Below are positions 21,440-28,542 of a stretch of 64,000 bases of DNA, one piece after another. Within the stretch, counting starts at the first letter, position 1; every line of letters begins with the position of its first letter. The notes below the pieces were generated by a model that was not told where the DNA came from, made no database searches, and worked only from the letters and a program-made list of their open reading frames with translations. Both the position numbers and the translations under genes were made by a program. Source of the DNA: Micromonospora phaseoli (GTDB lineage Bacteria; Actinomycetota; Actinomycetes; Mycobacteriales; Micromonosporaceae); the NCBI RefSeq assembly GCF_900109115.1, contig NZ_FNYV01000002.1, forward strand, positions 310,001 through 374,000, in the 5' to 3' direction.

Positions 21440-22573
21440 TCAGCCCTGTGCCTGGCCGGCGGCGACCTCCTCCGCGGTGAAGTAGCCGGAGTCGATCAGG
21501 ACCGGCTTGATGTCGTCGGCGAAGACGGTCTGGACCGGCAGCAGGTACGACGGGACGACCTTGACACCGTTGTTGTAGGTCTCGGTGTCGTTGGCCTCCG
21601 GCGTCTTCTCCTGCAGGAACGCCTCACCGGCGACCACGGCCTGCTCGGCCAGCAGGCGGGTGTCCTTGAAGATGGTGGAGCTCTGCACCCCGTCGCTGAT
21701 CAGCTTGACCGAGGCGATCTCGGCGTCCTGACCGGTGACGACCGGGAACTCGGCGCCGCGGTAGCCGGCGTTCTGCAGCGCCGTGATGATGCCGCGCGAG
21801 AGGCCGTCGTACGGCGACAGCACGCCGTTGACCTTGCTGTTGTCGTTGTAGCTGGAGGTCAGCAGGTCCTCCATCCGCCGCTGCGCGGCCTCCTGCTGCC
21901 ACCGCAGGATCGCCACCTGCTCGATCTTGTTCTGCCCCGACTTCACCTTCAGCGTGCCGTCGTCGATGAACGGCTTGAGGGTGTCCATGGCGCCGTCGAA
22001 GAAGAAGTGGGCGTTGTTGTCGTCGAGCGACCCGGCGAACAGCTCGATGTTGAACGGGCCGGTCGCGTCGCCCTTCGAGCCGTCCTTGTTCTGCACGCCG
22101 AGGCCGACCAGCAGCGCGGTGGCCTGCGCGACGCCGACCTTGTAGTTGTCGAAGCTGACGTAGAAGTCGACGTTCGGGCTGTCCCGGATGAGCCGGTCGT
22201 AGGCGACCACCGGGATTTTCGCGTCGGCCGCCGCCTGCAACTGCCCGCTCAGCGCCGTTCCGTCGATCGCCGCGATGATCAGCACGTCGGCGCCCCGCGT
22301 GATCATCTGGTCGACCTGCTGCGACTGGGTGGGGATGTCGTCACCGGCGTACTGGAGATCGACCTTGTAGCCCTTGGCCTCCAGCTTCTCCTTGACCGAG
22401 TTGCCGTCGGCGATCCACCGCTCGGAGGTCTGGGTCGGCATCGAGACGCCGATGGTCAGGTCGGCGGGCTGGTCGCCGTCGGTTCCGCCACTGCCGGCAC
22501 CGTCACCACTGCAAGCCGCCATACTCAGCGCCAGTACGGCGCTACCGAGAGCGGCCAGGACTCTTTTGCTCAC
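21440..22573 (-). CDS. Sugar-binding lipoprotein of ABC transporter, ChvE/XylF-like
   Basis: A 377-aa secreted lipoprotein; lipobox LSMAAC with Cys21. The mature domain (LTIGVSMPTQTSERWIADGNSVKEKLEAKGY, ADVLIIAAIDGTALSGQL, YDRLI, GFNIELFAGSLDDNNAHFFFDGAMDTL-like blocks and VTGQDAEIASVKLISDG) is characteristic of ChvE. I place the start at GTG 22573, which has GGGGA upstream; the alternative at 22636 abuts the operator and lacks an RBS. It is the first gene of the chvE-mmsA-mmsB-ROK set and has the best lac-like operator of the window 65 bases upstream. Confidence 0.92.
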   Translation of the reverse strand: MSKRVLAALGSAVLALSMAACSGDGAGSGGTDGDQPADLTIGVSMPTQTSERWIADGNSVKEKLEAKGYKVDLQYAGDDIPTQSQQVDQMITRGADVLIIAAIDGTALSGQLQAAADAKIPVVAYDRLIRDSPNVDFYVSFDNYKVGVAQATALLVGLGVQNKDGSKGDATGPFNIELFAGSLDDNNAHFFFDGAMDTLKPFIDDGTLKVKSGQNKIEQVAILRWQQEAAQRRMEDLLTSSYNDNSKVNGVLSPYDGLSRGIITALQNAGYRGAEFPVVTGQDAEIASVKLISDGVQSSTIFKDTRLLAEQAVVAGEAFLQEKTPEANDTETYNNGVKVVPSYLLPVQTVFADDIKPVLIDSGYFTAEEVAAGQAQG

Positions 22574-22637
22574 TGGCTTCCCCAATCTGGAACTCGCGCC
22601 GTCGGACCGGCTGCGCGGGTCGCACTTGGGGCCCAAG

Positions 22638-22651
22638 TGTTAGCGCTCACA
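22638..22651. promoter_or_regulatory. Lac-like operator of the ChvE-type operon
   Basis: TGTTAGCGCTCACA, a nearly perfect palindrome around AGCGCT that resembles the ideal lac operator core TGTGAGCGCTCACA. Confidence 0.8.
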
Positions 22652-22985
22652 ATGCCTAGGTCAACACCTCGCCGGAAATACCGCGGTCACGGTCTCGTAA
22701 CGAACACCCCACTCCCCCGGTCGGCCGATTCGACGCAGGTCAGGAGGGTGATCACCGGGTGTCGCGGCGGGGTCTGACAGGTCGACCGGCCAGTGACCAT
22801 CGACGTCAGAGAATACGGCAAGCCAGGGCCGGTGGACAGCCCCTCGCCCCGCGTCTGTCCACACCCGACCTACCGCCGCCCGGGCCAGGCCTGCGGAACG
22901 CACCGTCGCCGCAACGGATGAACGGATGGTTTCCACGCCGTCACCAACCGCATCTTGACACGGACCAAGCCGAAGTCGATGCTCT

Positions 22986-23001
22986 GCTAAATCAGTTTAG
23001 C
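22986..23001. promoter_or_regulatory. Palindromic operator of the second LacI regulon, esterase gene
   Basis: GCTAAATCAGTTTAGC, about 90 bases upstream of the esterase start. It is the exact reverse complement of the site at 34339-34354, and identity extends to 24 bases (22979-23002 against 34338-34361). Confidence 0.85.
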
Positions 23002-23091
23002 GACCGTTTCTCCCCCAGCTCACCAGAGCGGGTCCGCCAGCGACGCCGGTCGGCAGCCGGGCCAAACGGACGCGTCCAACAAGGAGGGCCG

Positions 23092-24423
23092 ATGAAACTG
23101 CGCAGGACGCTTGTCTCCGTCGCCGCAGTGCTGCTGCTCGCCACGTCCGGCACGGCCGCCTACGCCGCGACCAGGGACCACGGCGGTACCGGTGGCACGG
23201 GTGGCATCCGCAGCGTCACACCGATCACCACGGTCTACACATACGGCCAGAAGGTGTCGGCGGTCGCGATCGAGTACGGGGCCACGGTCAACCCCCACCA
23301 GCTCGACAACTCGACGTTCTCGGTCTCCGACACCAGTTACAACTTCCGCTTCAATCCCATCGAGGACCTGCCCAAGCTGACCGACCGTAAGATCACCCAC
23401 ACGTACACCAACAGCTCCGCCACCACCCGCGCCGACCGCCGCTCCGTCCCCGGTCGGTACGTCATCGTCGAGCTGGACCCGGACCAGAACGCCGGTTGGA
23501 CGGTCATCGTCTCCAAGTGCCCGACCTTCCTGTGCACCGTCAAGGTGAACACCGATCTGCCGACCCGGGTCACCCAACGCAAGGACGTGCACGCCCAGCC
23601 GGGCAAGGGCAAGGGCAAGGGCAAGGGCAAGGGCCCGGTGCTGGCCAAGGCCACGCCGAAGACCTCGCGTGGCGTCACCGAGCCGCCGGTGAACCTGCTG
23701 GTCGACGAGTTCCGCTACGGCTCGTACCTCAACGGCGGCATGGTGCTGCCGTACCACTACCACCTGCCGAAGAACTACCAGCCCGGCAAGAAGTACCCGC
23801 TGATGGTCGTCCTGCCCGGGCACGGCATGGGCTGGGACGGCGACAACACCGGAGTGCAGATCGCCGCCGACATCCCGGCGACTGCCTGGCTGCAGCCGAA
23901 CGTGACCGGCAGCCGGGAGGACGTCATCGTGCTCGCCCCGCAGAACCAGCGGGTGGGGGACGTGGCGGAGGCGGATCTGCTGGTCAAGCTGATCGACCAG
24001 TTCAGCAAGGACCACGCGGTGGACACCGACCGGGTGTACGCGACCACCGTCTCGTACGGCTCCCGCCTGCTGTGGGAGGCGTTCGCCAAGCGTCCCGGCC
24101 TGTTCGCCGGTGGTCTGGTGACCGGTGGTTTCCAGGTCAGCGCCGCCCAGGCGACGGCCATCGCCGCCGCCGAGATCCCGCTCTGGATCACCCACGGCGT
24201 CAACGACCACCTGCTCAACATCTCGCTGGCCCGCAACACGCACACGGCGCTGCGCTCGGCGTACGAGGCGCGGGGCAAGACGCCCGAGCAGATCGCCGAC
24301 CTGCTGCGCTACACCGAGTACGGCAACGACGCCTTCACGCTGCCGGACTACCACGCCGCCTACGGCCCGACCTACGCCGACCAGGGCATCCTGCGCTGGC
24401 TGCTGACCCAGGACAGGGGGTGA
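23092..24423 (+). CDS. Secreted esterase: Ig-like domain plus alpha/beta-hydrolase domain
   Basis: A 443-aa secreted protein. Residues 1-26 are a signal peptide (YAA-T). Residues about 38-162 form an immunoglobulin-like domain of the kind found before EstA-type esterases (VTPITTVYTYGQKVSAVAIEYGATVN, then YVIVELD). A lysine-glycine linker, (GK)5 at 171-180, encoded by five copies of GGGCAA, leads to an alpha/beta hydrolase starting at 198 (LPYHYHLPKNYQPGKKYPLMVVLPG). The likely nucleophile is Ser321 in TVSYGS, where the first Gly of GxSxG is replaced; Asp372 in HGVNDH and a His in DYHAAYG near 422 may complete the triad. Start fixed by AAGGAGG at 23081-23087. A 24-base identity upstream links it to the CUT1 operon 11 kb away. 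The substrate is unknown; an acyl or feruloyl sugar ester is my inference. Confidence 0.85.
   Translation: MKLRRTLVSVAAVLLLATSGTAAYAATRDHGGTGGTGGIRSVTPITTVYTYGQKVSAVAIEYGATVNPHQLDNSTFSVSDTSYNFRFNPIEDLPKLTDRKITHTYTNSSATTRADRRSVPGRYVIVELDPDQNAGWTVIVSKCPTFLCTVKVNTDLPTRVTQRKDVHAQPGKGKGKGKGKGPVLAKATPKTSRGVTEPPVNLLVDEFRYGSYLNGGMVLPYHYHLPKNYQPGKKYPLMVVLPGHGMGWDGDNTGVQIAADIPATAWLQPNVTGSREDVIVLAPQNQRVGDVAEADLLVKLIDQFSKDHAVDTDRVYATTVSYGSRLLWEAFAKRPGLFAGGLVTGGFQVSAAQATAIAAAEIPLWITHGVNDHLLNISLARNTHTALRSAYEARGKTPEQIADLLRYTEYGNDAFTLPDYHAAYGPTYADQGILRWLLTQDRG
23601..23634 (+). repeat. Hexanucleotide repeat (GGGCAA)5 in the esterase linker
   Basis: Five tandem copies of GGGCAA and a partial sixth encode the Gly-Lys linker. 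Copy-number change would alter linker length by two residues per unit without a frameshift. Confidence 0.9.
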
Positions 24424-24451
24424 CGGGCCGGCGGGCCGGAACGTCCTGACA

Positions 24452-24509
24452 CACCGGACGGGCTTCCCGGCCGCGATACTCGACTTCGCGGCCGGGAAGC
24501 CCGCCGGTG
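24452..24509. terminator. Bidirectional terminator between esterase and oxidoreductase genes
   Basis: A 17-bp perfect stem (24459-24475 with 24487-24503), extended by CACCGG/CCGGTG around a one-base bulge, with an 11-nt loop. It lies between two convergent genes. Confidence 0.85.
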
Positions 24510-24574
24510 TCCGCGCCGCAGCACCGAACGCCCGGCGGGTCACCCGATGATGATTCGACGACGCGGCACCAGGG

Positions 24575-25474
24575 TCAGTCGCGGGCCTTGATCACCTCGT
24601 AGAGCGCCGTCCAGTCGCTGGTGCCGTGGCCGGCAGCGATGGCGCGGTCGTAGTGCGACTTGACCGCTCTGGGTAGCTCGACGTCGATGCCCGCCTGCTC
24701 GCTGGCCCGCAGGATGTGGTCGGCCGTAGCGCCCATCATCAGCGTGGTGCTGAGATCACCCGGGTGCTCACCCGCCTCCAACTGGCGGGCGGTCTGCTCG
24801 GCCCCCCGCTCGCCGATCAACGCCGGGATGCCGGTGAGGAAGGTCAGCGCGCCGGGCAGGAACGTCGAAGCCGGGACACCCGCCGAGGTGACAAGTGCCG
24901 TGGCATGGAGCAGGCTCGACAGCGTCGTGAGGAACACGTCCAGGTGCGCCTGGTAGAAGAGCTGCGCCAGCCCTGGGTCAGCGCCGAGGTAGTTCGGCTC
25001 ACCGATCAGCCTCAGCATGGGCTCGTACGCGTCGAACACCTCCTCTGGTCCGCTGTAGAAGACGTACGCGTCCGGGGTGCCGACCACGGGAGCGGGCACC
25101 ATCACCCCGCCGGTCAGGAAGCCGGCCCCGTGTTCGGCCGCCCAGGCCGAGGCCGTGCGGGTGACCTCGGGGGTGTCGGAGCTGAGGTTGACGACGACCT
25201 TGCCGGCCAGCACATCCCGGGCCGTTGGGGCGAGGACGTCGTACATCGCCTGGTAGTCCGTGAGGCTGAGAATGATCACCTCACTCGCGGCGACGGCGGC
25301 CAGCGGGGTGGGCGCGAGCGTGGCGCCCGCGGCCACGAGGTCCTCGGCGCGGCTCGGCGTACGGTTCCACACCGTGACGGGATGCCCGGCCCTGGTCAGC
25401 GTCGCAGCCATCGCGCGGCCCATCGGGCCGAGGCCGATCACCGTCACCGGGCTGAGGTCGGCTCTGGCGGTCAT
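24575..25474 (-). CDS. NAD(P)-dependent oxidoreductase, imine-reductase-like (copy 2)
   Basis: A 299-aa protein of the 6-phosphogluconate/3-hydroxyisobutyrate dehydrogenase superfamily. The Rossmann motif GLGPMGRAMA is at 14-23, followed by VTVWNRTPSRAEDL, whose Asn-Arg-Thr favours NADPH. The C-terminal half (GEPNYLGADPGLAQLFYQAHLDVFLTTLSSLLHATAL... GHGTSDWTALYEVI) resembles the all-helical dimer domain of imine reductases. The Lys expected in true beta-hydroxyacid dehydrogenases is not in its usual place, which supports the imine reductase group. ATG 25474 overlaps the stop of the paralogous gene upstream (ATGA). Confidence 0.82.
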   Translation of the reverse strand: MTARADLSPVTVIGLGPMGRAMAATLTRAGHPVTVWNRTPSRAEDLVAAGATLAPTPLAAVAASEVIILSLTDYQAMYDVLAPTARDVLAGKVVVNLSSDTPEVTRTASAWAAEHGAGFLTGGVMVPAPVVGTPDAYVFYSGPEEVFDAYEPMLRLIGEPNYLGADPGLAQLFYQAHLDVFLTTLSSLLHATALVTSAGVPASTFLPGALTFLTGIPALIGERGAEQTARQLEAGEHPGDLSTTLMMGATADHILRASEQAGIDVELPRAVKSHYDRAIAAGHGTSDWTALYEVIKARD

Positions 25475-26337
25475 CGGGTGCTCCTCATCTCCTCGAAGAT
25501 CCGGTCGGTGCCCGCCGTGCCGTGCCCGGCCGCGACCTGCCGGTGGACGAGGTCCCGTACCGGACGCAGCACCTCGACGCTCACCCCCTGGTCGATGCTC
25601 GCCTGCACGATCGTGTCGAGAGCGACCTGGGTGAACTCCAGGCTCTGTTGGCCCTCGCCCGCGTAGTTCCGGGCGTCGATGGCCGCCGCGGTGCCGGCGA
25701 GCGAGCCGGTCATGGCGGCGAGGAACGGCGCTGCCCGGGTGGCGAACTCCGTCGCGGGCACGCCTGCCGAGCCGACCATCGCCGCGCCGTGGGTGAAGCC
25801 GGCGAACATCGTGTACATGCCGGAGAGGATCGCCAGGTCGTAGAGCGAGGCCAGGCCGGCGTCGATCCCGAGGTAGCTGCTCTCGCCCCACAGCTCGAGC
25901 AGGGTCCGGTGCTTCTCGAAGGCCGGGGCCGAGCCACTGTAGAGCAACGTGGATCCTGGGCCACCGATCATCGCCGGGACGGCCATGACCGCGCCGTCGA
26001 GGTAGTCGATGCCGTGCACGCCGGCCCAGGTGGCGAGGTCGCGCGCCTGGTTCGGCGTGGTGGTCGTGAGATTGACGAGAGTACGACCGGACAGTCGCGC
26101 GGCGACCGGATCGAGCACGCCACGCACCGATCGGTGGTCCAGCAGGCACGCGACGATCACGCCGTCGCCTGCGACGGCCTCCTCGACGCTGCCGGCAACG
26201 ACAGCACCGCGCTCGCCGAGACGCTGTGCCCGATGTGGCGTGCGGTTCCAGACGACGATGGGTCTGTCGGCGTCGACCGCTGCCATCGCGAGCGCACCGC
26301 CCATTGCGCCCAGTCCAAGGAACGTGGTCCTGGTCAT
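25471..26337 (-). CDS. NAD(P)-dependent oxidoreductase, imine-reductase-like (copy 1)
   Basis: A 288-aa paralog of the downstream gene. GLGAMGGALA at 8-17, VVWNRTPHRAQRLGERG, and a helical C-terminal domain with SSYLGIDAGLASLYDLAILSGMYTMFAGFTHGAAM and a closing GHGTAGTDRIFEEM that parallels GHGTSDWTALYEVI of copy 2. Starts at ATG 26337 with GAGGAAG upstream. Divergent from the HxlR gene, whose operator-like repeat lies between them. The tandem pair suggests either a heterodimer or two substrates; the natural substrate is unknown. Confidence 0.82.
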   Translation of the reverse strand: MTRTTFLGLGAMGGALAMAAVDADRPIVVWNRTPHRAQRLGERGAVVAGSVEEAVAGDGVIVACLLDHRSVRGVLDPVAARLSGRTLVNLTTTTPNQARDLATWAGVHGIDYLDGAVMAVPAMIGGPGSTLLYSGSAPAFEKHRTLLELWGESSYLGIDAGLASLYDLAILSGMYTMFAGFTHGAAMVGSAGVPATEFATRAAPFLAAMTGSLAGTAAAIDARNYAGEGQQSLEFTQVALDTIVQASIDQGVSVEVLRPVRDLVHRQVAAGHGTAGTDRIFEEMRSTR

Positions 26338-26432
26338 CACATCTTCCTCTGCTCCGTCTGATGGTTGTCGCTGGCGCGCCGCTCGCCATGCTCCGCCCAC
26401 ACCTACCCCAGGACAAGTACCTACTAATTTGT

Positions 26433-26460
26433 TCAATACTCACCTCGTGGTAAGTATTGA
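26433..26460. promoter_or_regulatory. Inverted repeat, likely HxlR operator
   Basis: TCAATACT (26433-26440) and AGTATTGA (26453-26460), 8-bp perfect arms with a 12-base centre, 27 bases before the HxlR start. HxlR proteins typically bind such spaced GTA/TAC repeats. Confidence 0.6.
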
Positions 26461-26486
26461 GCGTGACCACGTCCTCGGGAGGTTCG

Positions 26487-26843
26487 ATGGCAACAGGTGC
26501 GAGACGCGGGCCCTACATCTGTGGCATCGACGCCGCTATGGACGTGGTCTCCGGAAAATGGAAGTCGCTCATCCTGTGGGAGCTGGCCAACTACGGCACG
26601 CGCCGCTTCGGCGAGCTGCGGCGGGGCCTGCCCGGCGTCAGCGAGAAGATGCTCATCCAGCACCTGCGCGAGATGGAGGAGGACGGGTTGGTCCACCGCG
26701 AGGTGTACCGCGAAGTCCCGCCGCGCGTGGAGTACTCCCTCACCGAGCACGGCACGTCGCTCAACGAAGCCCTCCGCTCGCTGGGCACCTGGGGAACCGC
26801 CCGTTGCGAGCGCCTCGCCGCCGAGGAATCGCTGGTGTCGTAG
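26487..26843 (+). CDS. HxlR-family winged-helix regulator
   Basis: A 118-aa one-domain regulator: CGIDAAMDVVSGKWKSLILWEL (14-35) is the classic HxlR opening, then RRFGELRRGLPGVSEKMLIQHLREMEEDGLVHREVYREVPPRVEYSLTEHG forms the winged helix. Cys14 at the start of the motif is the redox- or electrophile-sensing residue in several HxlR members. ATG 26487 has CGGGAGG upstream. It is divergent from the imine-reductase-like pair, its probable target. Confidence 0.9.
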   Translation: MATGARRGPYICGIDAAMDVVSGKWKSLILWELANYGTRRFGELRRGLPGVSEKMLIQHLREMEEDGLVHREVYREVPPRVEYSLTEHGTSLNEALRSLGTWGTARCERLAAEESLVS

Positions 26844-26925
26844 CCCTGGACGGCGACTCCGGTCTACCGGGTGGTGCTGCCCCGGCACGCGGATCGCCGG
26901 GCCAGCCACGGCCGGCGCGTGGGGT

Positions 26926-27285
26926 TCAGCAGCAGGTGAGCAGGTACGACCGCAGGTCGTCCAGGACGCTCAGGACGCCGTCGCGGTCGGCGCGGTAGAG
27001 CACGATCTTGCCTTCCCGGCGGGAGTCGAGGATGCCGCCGCGTCGCAGCAGCGCCAGCTGCTCAGATGCCGTCGACTGGCCGATGCCGGCGCGCTCGGCG
27101 ACCTCGCTGACCGACAGCTCCGCACCCTGGGCGAACAGCAGCATGATGCGCTGCCGGGACGAGCTGGCCAGGGCCTTCAGGAAGTCGTGAGTCCGCTCTG
27201 AGAGTTCCACCGGCCCTGGGCTCTCAGGGCCGCGCGCGCCGGTCAGCGACGCGGCCACCTCCTGGCTGTTTGTCGGTTCTCCCAT
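26926..27285 (-). CDS. ArsR-family metalloregulator with C-terminal Cys-Cys
   Basis: A 119-aa ArsR/SmtB repressor: DFLKALASSSRQRIMLLFAQGAELSVSEVAERAGIGQSTASEQLALLRRGGILDSRREGKIVLYR is the winged helix. The classic CVC of the alpha-3 site is absent; the only cysteines are the vicinal pair Cys118-Cys119 at the very C-terminus (LLTCC). Such a pair could bind arsenite, antimonite or an organoarsenical. It is divergent from the flavin monooxygenase gene, with a 34-bp palindrome between. Metal or metalloid specificity is inferred from its neighbours. Confidence 0.88.
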   Translation of the reverse strand: MGEPTNSQEVAASLTGARGPESPGPVELSERTHDFLKALASSSRQRIMLLFAQGAELSVSEVAERAGIGQSTASEQLALLRRGGILDSRREGKIVLYRADRDGVLSVLDDLRSYLLTCC

Positions 27286-27305
27286 GCCACCAACTCTAAG
27301 ACCAC

Positions 27306-27339
27306 ATCATATCGTCATTTCGCGAATTGACGATATGAT
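27306..27339. promoter_or_regulatory. ArsR operator, near-perfect 34-bp palindrome
   Basis: ATCATATCGTCA (27306-27317) and TGACGATATGAT (27328-27339) are perfect complements; the 10-base centre contains TTCGCGAA, so only one base pair breaks the symmetry. It lies between the arsR start (27285) and the monooxygenase start (27346) and covers both promoters. Confidence 0.85.
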
Positions 27340-27345
27340 TTCCGA

Positions 27346-28428
27346 ATGAGTGACGAATCTCGACCTGTGGTCGTCATCGGCGGCGGCCAGTCCGGCCTTG
27401 CCGCCGCGCGCGCGGTACGACAGACGGGCCTGCGCCCCCTGGTGCTCGAAGCCGGGCCACGGGCCGCCGGCTCCTGGCCCGACTACTACGACAGCCTGAC
27501 CCTGTTCTCGCCCGCCCGTTACAGCGGCATGCCGGGTATGCCGTTCCCCGGCGACCCCGACCACTACCCGGGCCGGGACGACGTTGCGGCCTATCTCGAG
27601 AGTTACGCAGCCAGCCTGGACGTGGAGATCAGGACGGGCAGCCGGGTCGAGGCGGTGGAGCGGGCCGAGAACGCCGGGTTCGTCGTGCGTACCGCCGACG
27701 GCGGGAGCATCGAGGCCGGCGCGGTGGTGGCCGCCAGCGGCTCGTTCGGCAACCCGGTCCAGCCCACTCTGCCCGGGCGGGAGGACTTCTCCGGTGAGGT
27801 GCTGCACGTGGCGGCCTACCGTGGCCCGAAGCCCTACGCCGGCAAACGGGTCGTGGTGGTCGGCGGCGGGAACTCCGCGGTCCAGGTGGGCCACGAGTTG
27901 GCCGAGGTCGCAACGGTACGTCTGGCCACCCGGCAACCGGTCTGGTTCGTTCCGCAGGTGCACGGCGGTCACGACCTGCACCACTGGCTTGAGGTCACCG
28001 GGTTCGACGCGTTGCCACCGGCATGGCTGGCCCGGTTCGTCGACCGGACGCTGGTGCTGGACACCGGCAGCTACCAGGAGGCGATCACCTCCGGTCGGCT
28101 CACGCGGCGGCGGATGTTCACCGCGTTCACACCCGACGGTGTGCGGTGGCCGGACGGGACCCCGGAGCAGGCCGACGTGGTGATCTTCGCAACCGGGTAC
28201 CGGCCCCACCTGGAGTACCTCCGACCGCTCGGCGCCCTGGACGCGGCCGGCGCTCCCCGGCACGCCGGGGGCGTCTCGGTCACCCACCCCGGACTGGTCT
28301 ACGTGGGGCTGGAATTCCAACGCTCGTTCGCCTCCAACACCCTGCGTGGCGCGGCCCACGACGCCGCGTACGTGGCGTCGCCGTTGGCCGCGTACGTCCG
28401 TGGTGCCGCCGGCCTCCTCAGCGCCTGA
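27346..28428 (+). CDS. FAD/NADPH-dependent monooxygenase, ArsO-like
   Basis: A 360-aa flavoprotein with an FAD motif GGGQSG at 11-16 and an NADPH motif VVVGGGNSAVQ near 168-178; FATGYRPHLEYL near the end is the ATG motif of flavin monooxygenases. No membrane segment. Its position next to an ArsR gene and an MFS pump matches ArsO, a monooxygenase reported in ars operons whose true reaction is uncertain. It starts only 7 bases after the palindromic operator, with little room for an RBS, so the mRNA may be nearly leaderless. Confidence 0.85.
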   Translation: MSDESRPVVVIGGGQSGLAAARAVRQTGLRPLVLEAGPRAAGSWPDYYDSLTLFSPARYSGMPGMPFPGDPDHYPGRDDVAAYLESYAASLDVEIRTGSRVEAVERAENAGFVVRTADGGSIEAGAVVAASGSFGNPVQPTLPGREDFSGEVLHVAAYRGPKPYAGKRVVVVGGGNSAVQVGHELAEVATVRLATRQPVWFVPQVHGGHDLHHWLEVTGFDALPPAWLARFVDRTLVLDTGSYQEAITSGRLTRRRMFTAFTPDGVRWPDGTPEQADVVIFATGYRPHLEYLRPLGALDAAGAPRHAGGVSVTHPGLVYVGLEFQRSFASNTLRGAAHDAAYVASPLAAYVRGAAGLLSA

Positions 28429-28478
28429 CGGTGCCCCGCCAGCGGTTGTGCGGTTTCCACCAGGCGGGTGTTTGAGTG

Positions 28479-28516
28479 GTCCCTGGCGGCCGGGCCCCGG
28501 CCCGGCCGCCAGGGAC
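28479..28516. terminator. Perfect 18-bp hairpin between the monooxygenase and MFS genes
   Basis: The arms 28479-28496 (GTCCCTGGCGGCCGGGCC) and 28499-28516 are exact complements with a 2-nt centre. It lies 50 bases after one stop and 27 before the next start, and probably reduces or stabilises the downstream message. Confidence 0.75.
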
Positions 28517-28542
28517 TCATCACGCCGGAAGGAAAGGCTTCG

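Larger units (their letters stand above)
22574..23091. other. Divergent control region between the ChvE-type SBP and the esterase
   Basis: About 520 bases with two unrelated operators: TGTTAGCGCTCACA (22638-22651) for the ChvE-type operon and GCTAAATCAGTTTAGC (22986-23001) for the esterase. I see no gene between them. Confidence 0.6.

Noticed and set aside
24575..26470. One 631-codon frame that seemed to fuse two oxidoreductases
   Set aside because: The N-terminal half is a shadow of copy 1 in another frame; the true genes are two separate overlapping CDSs.
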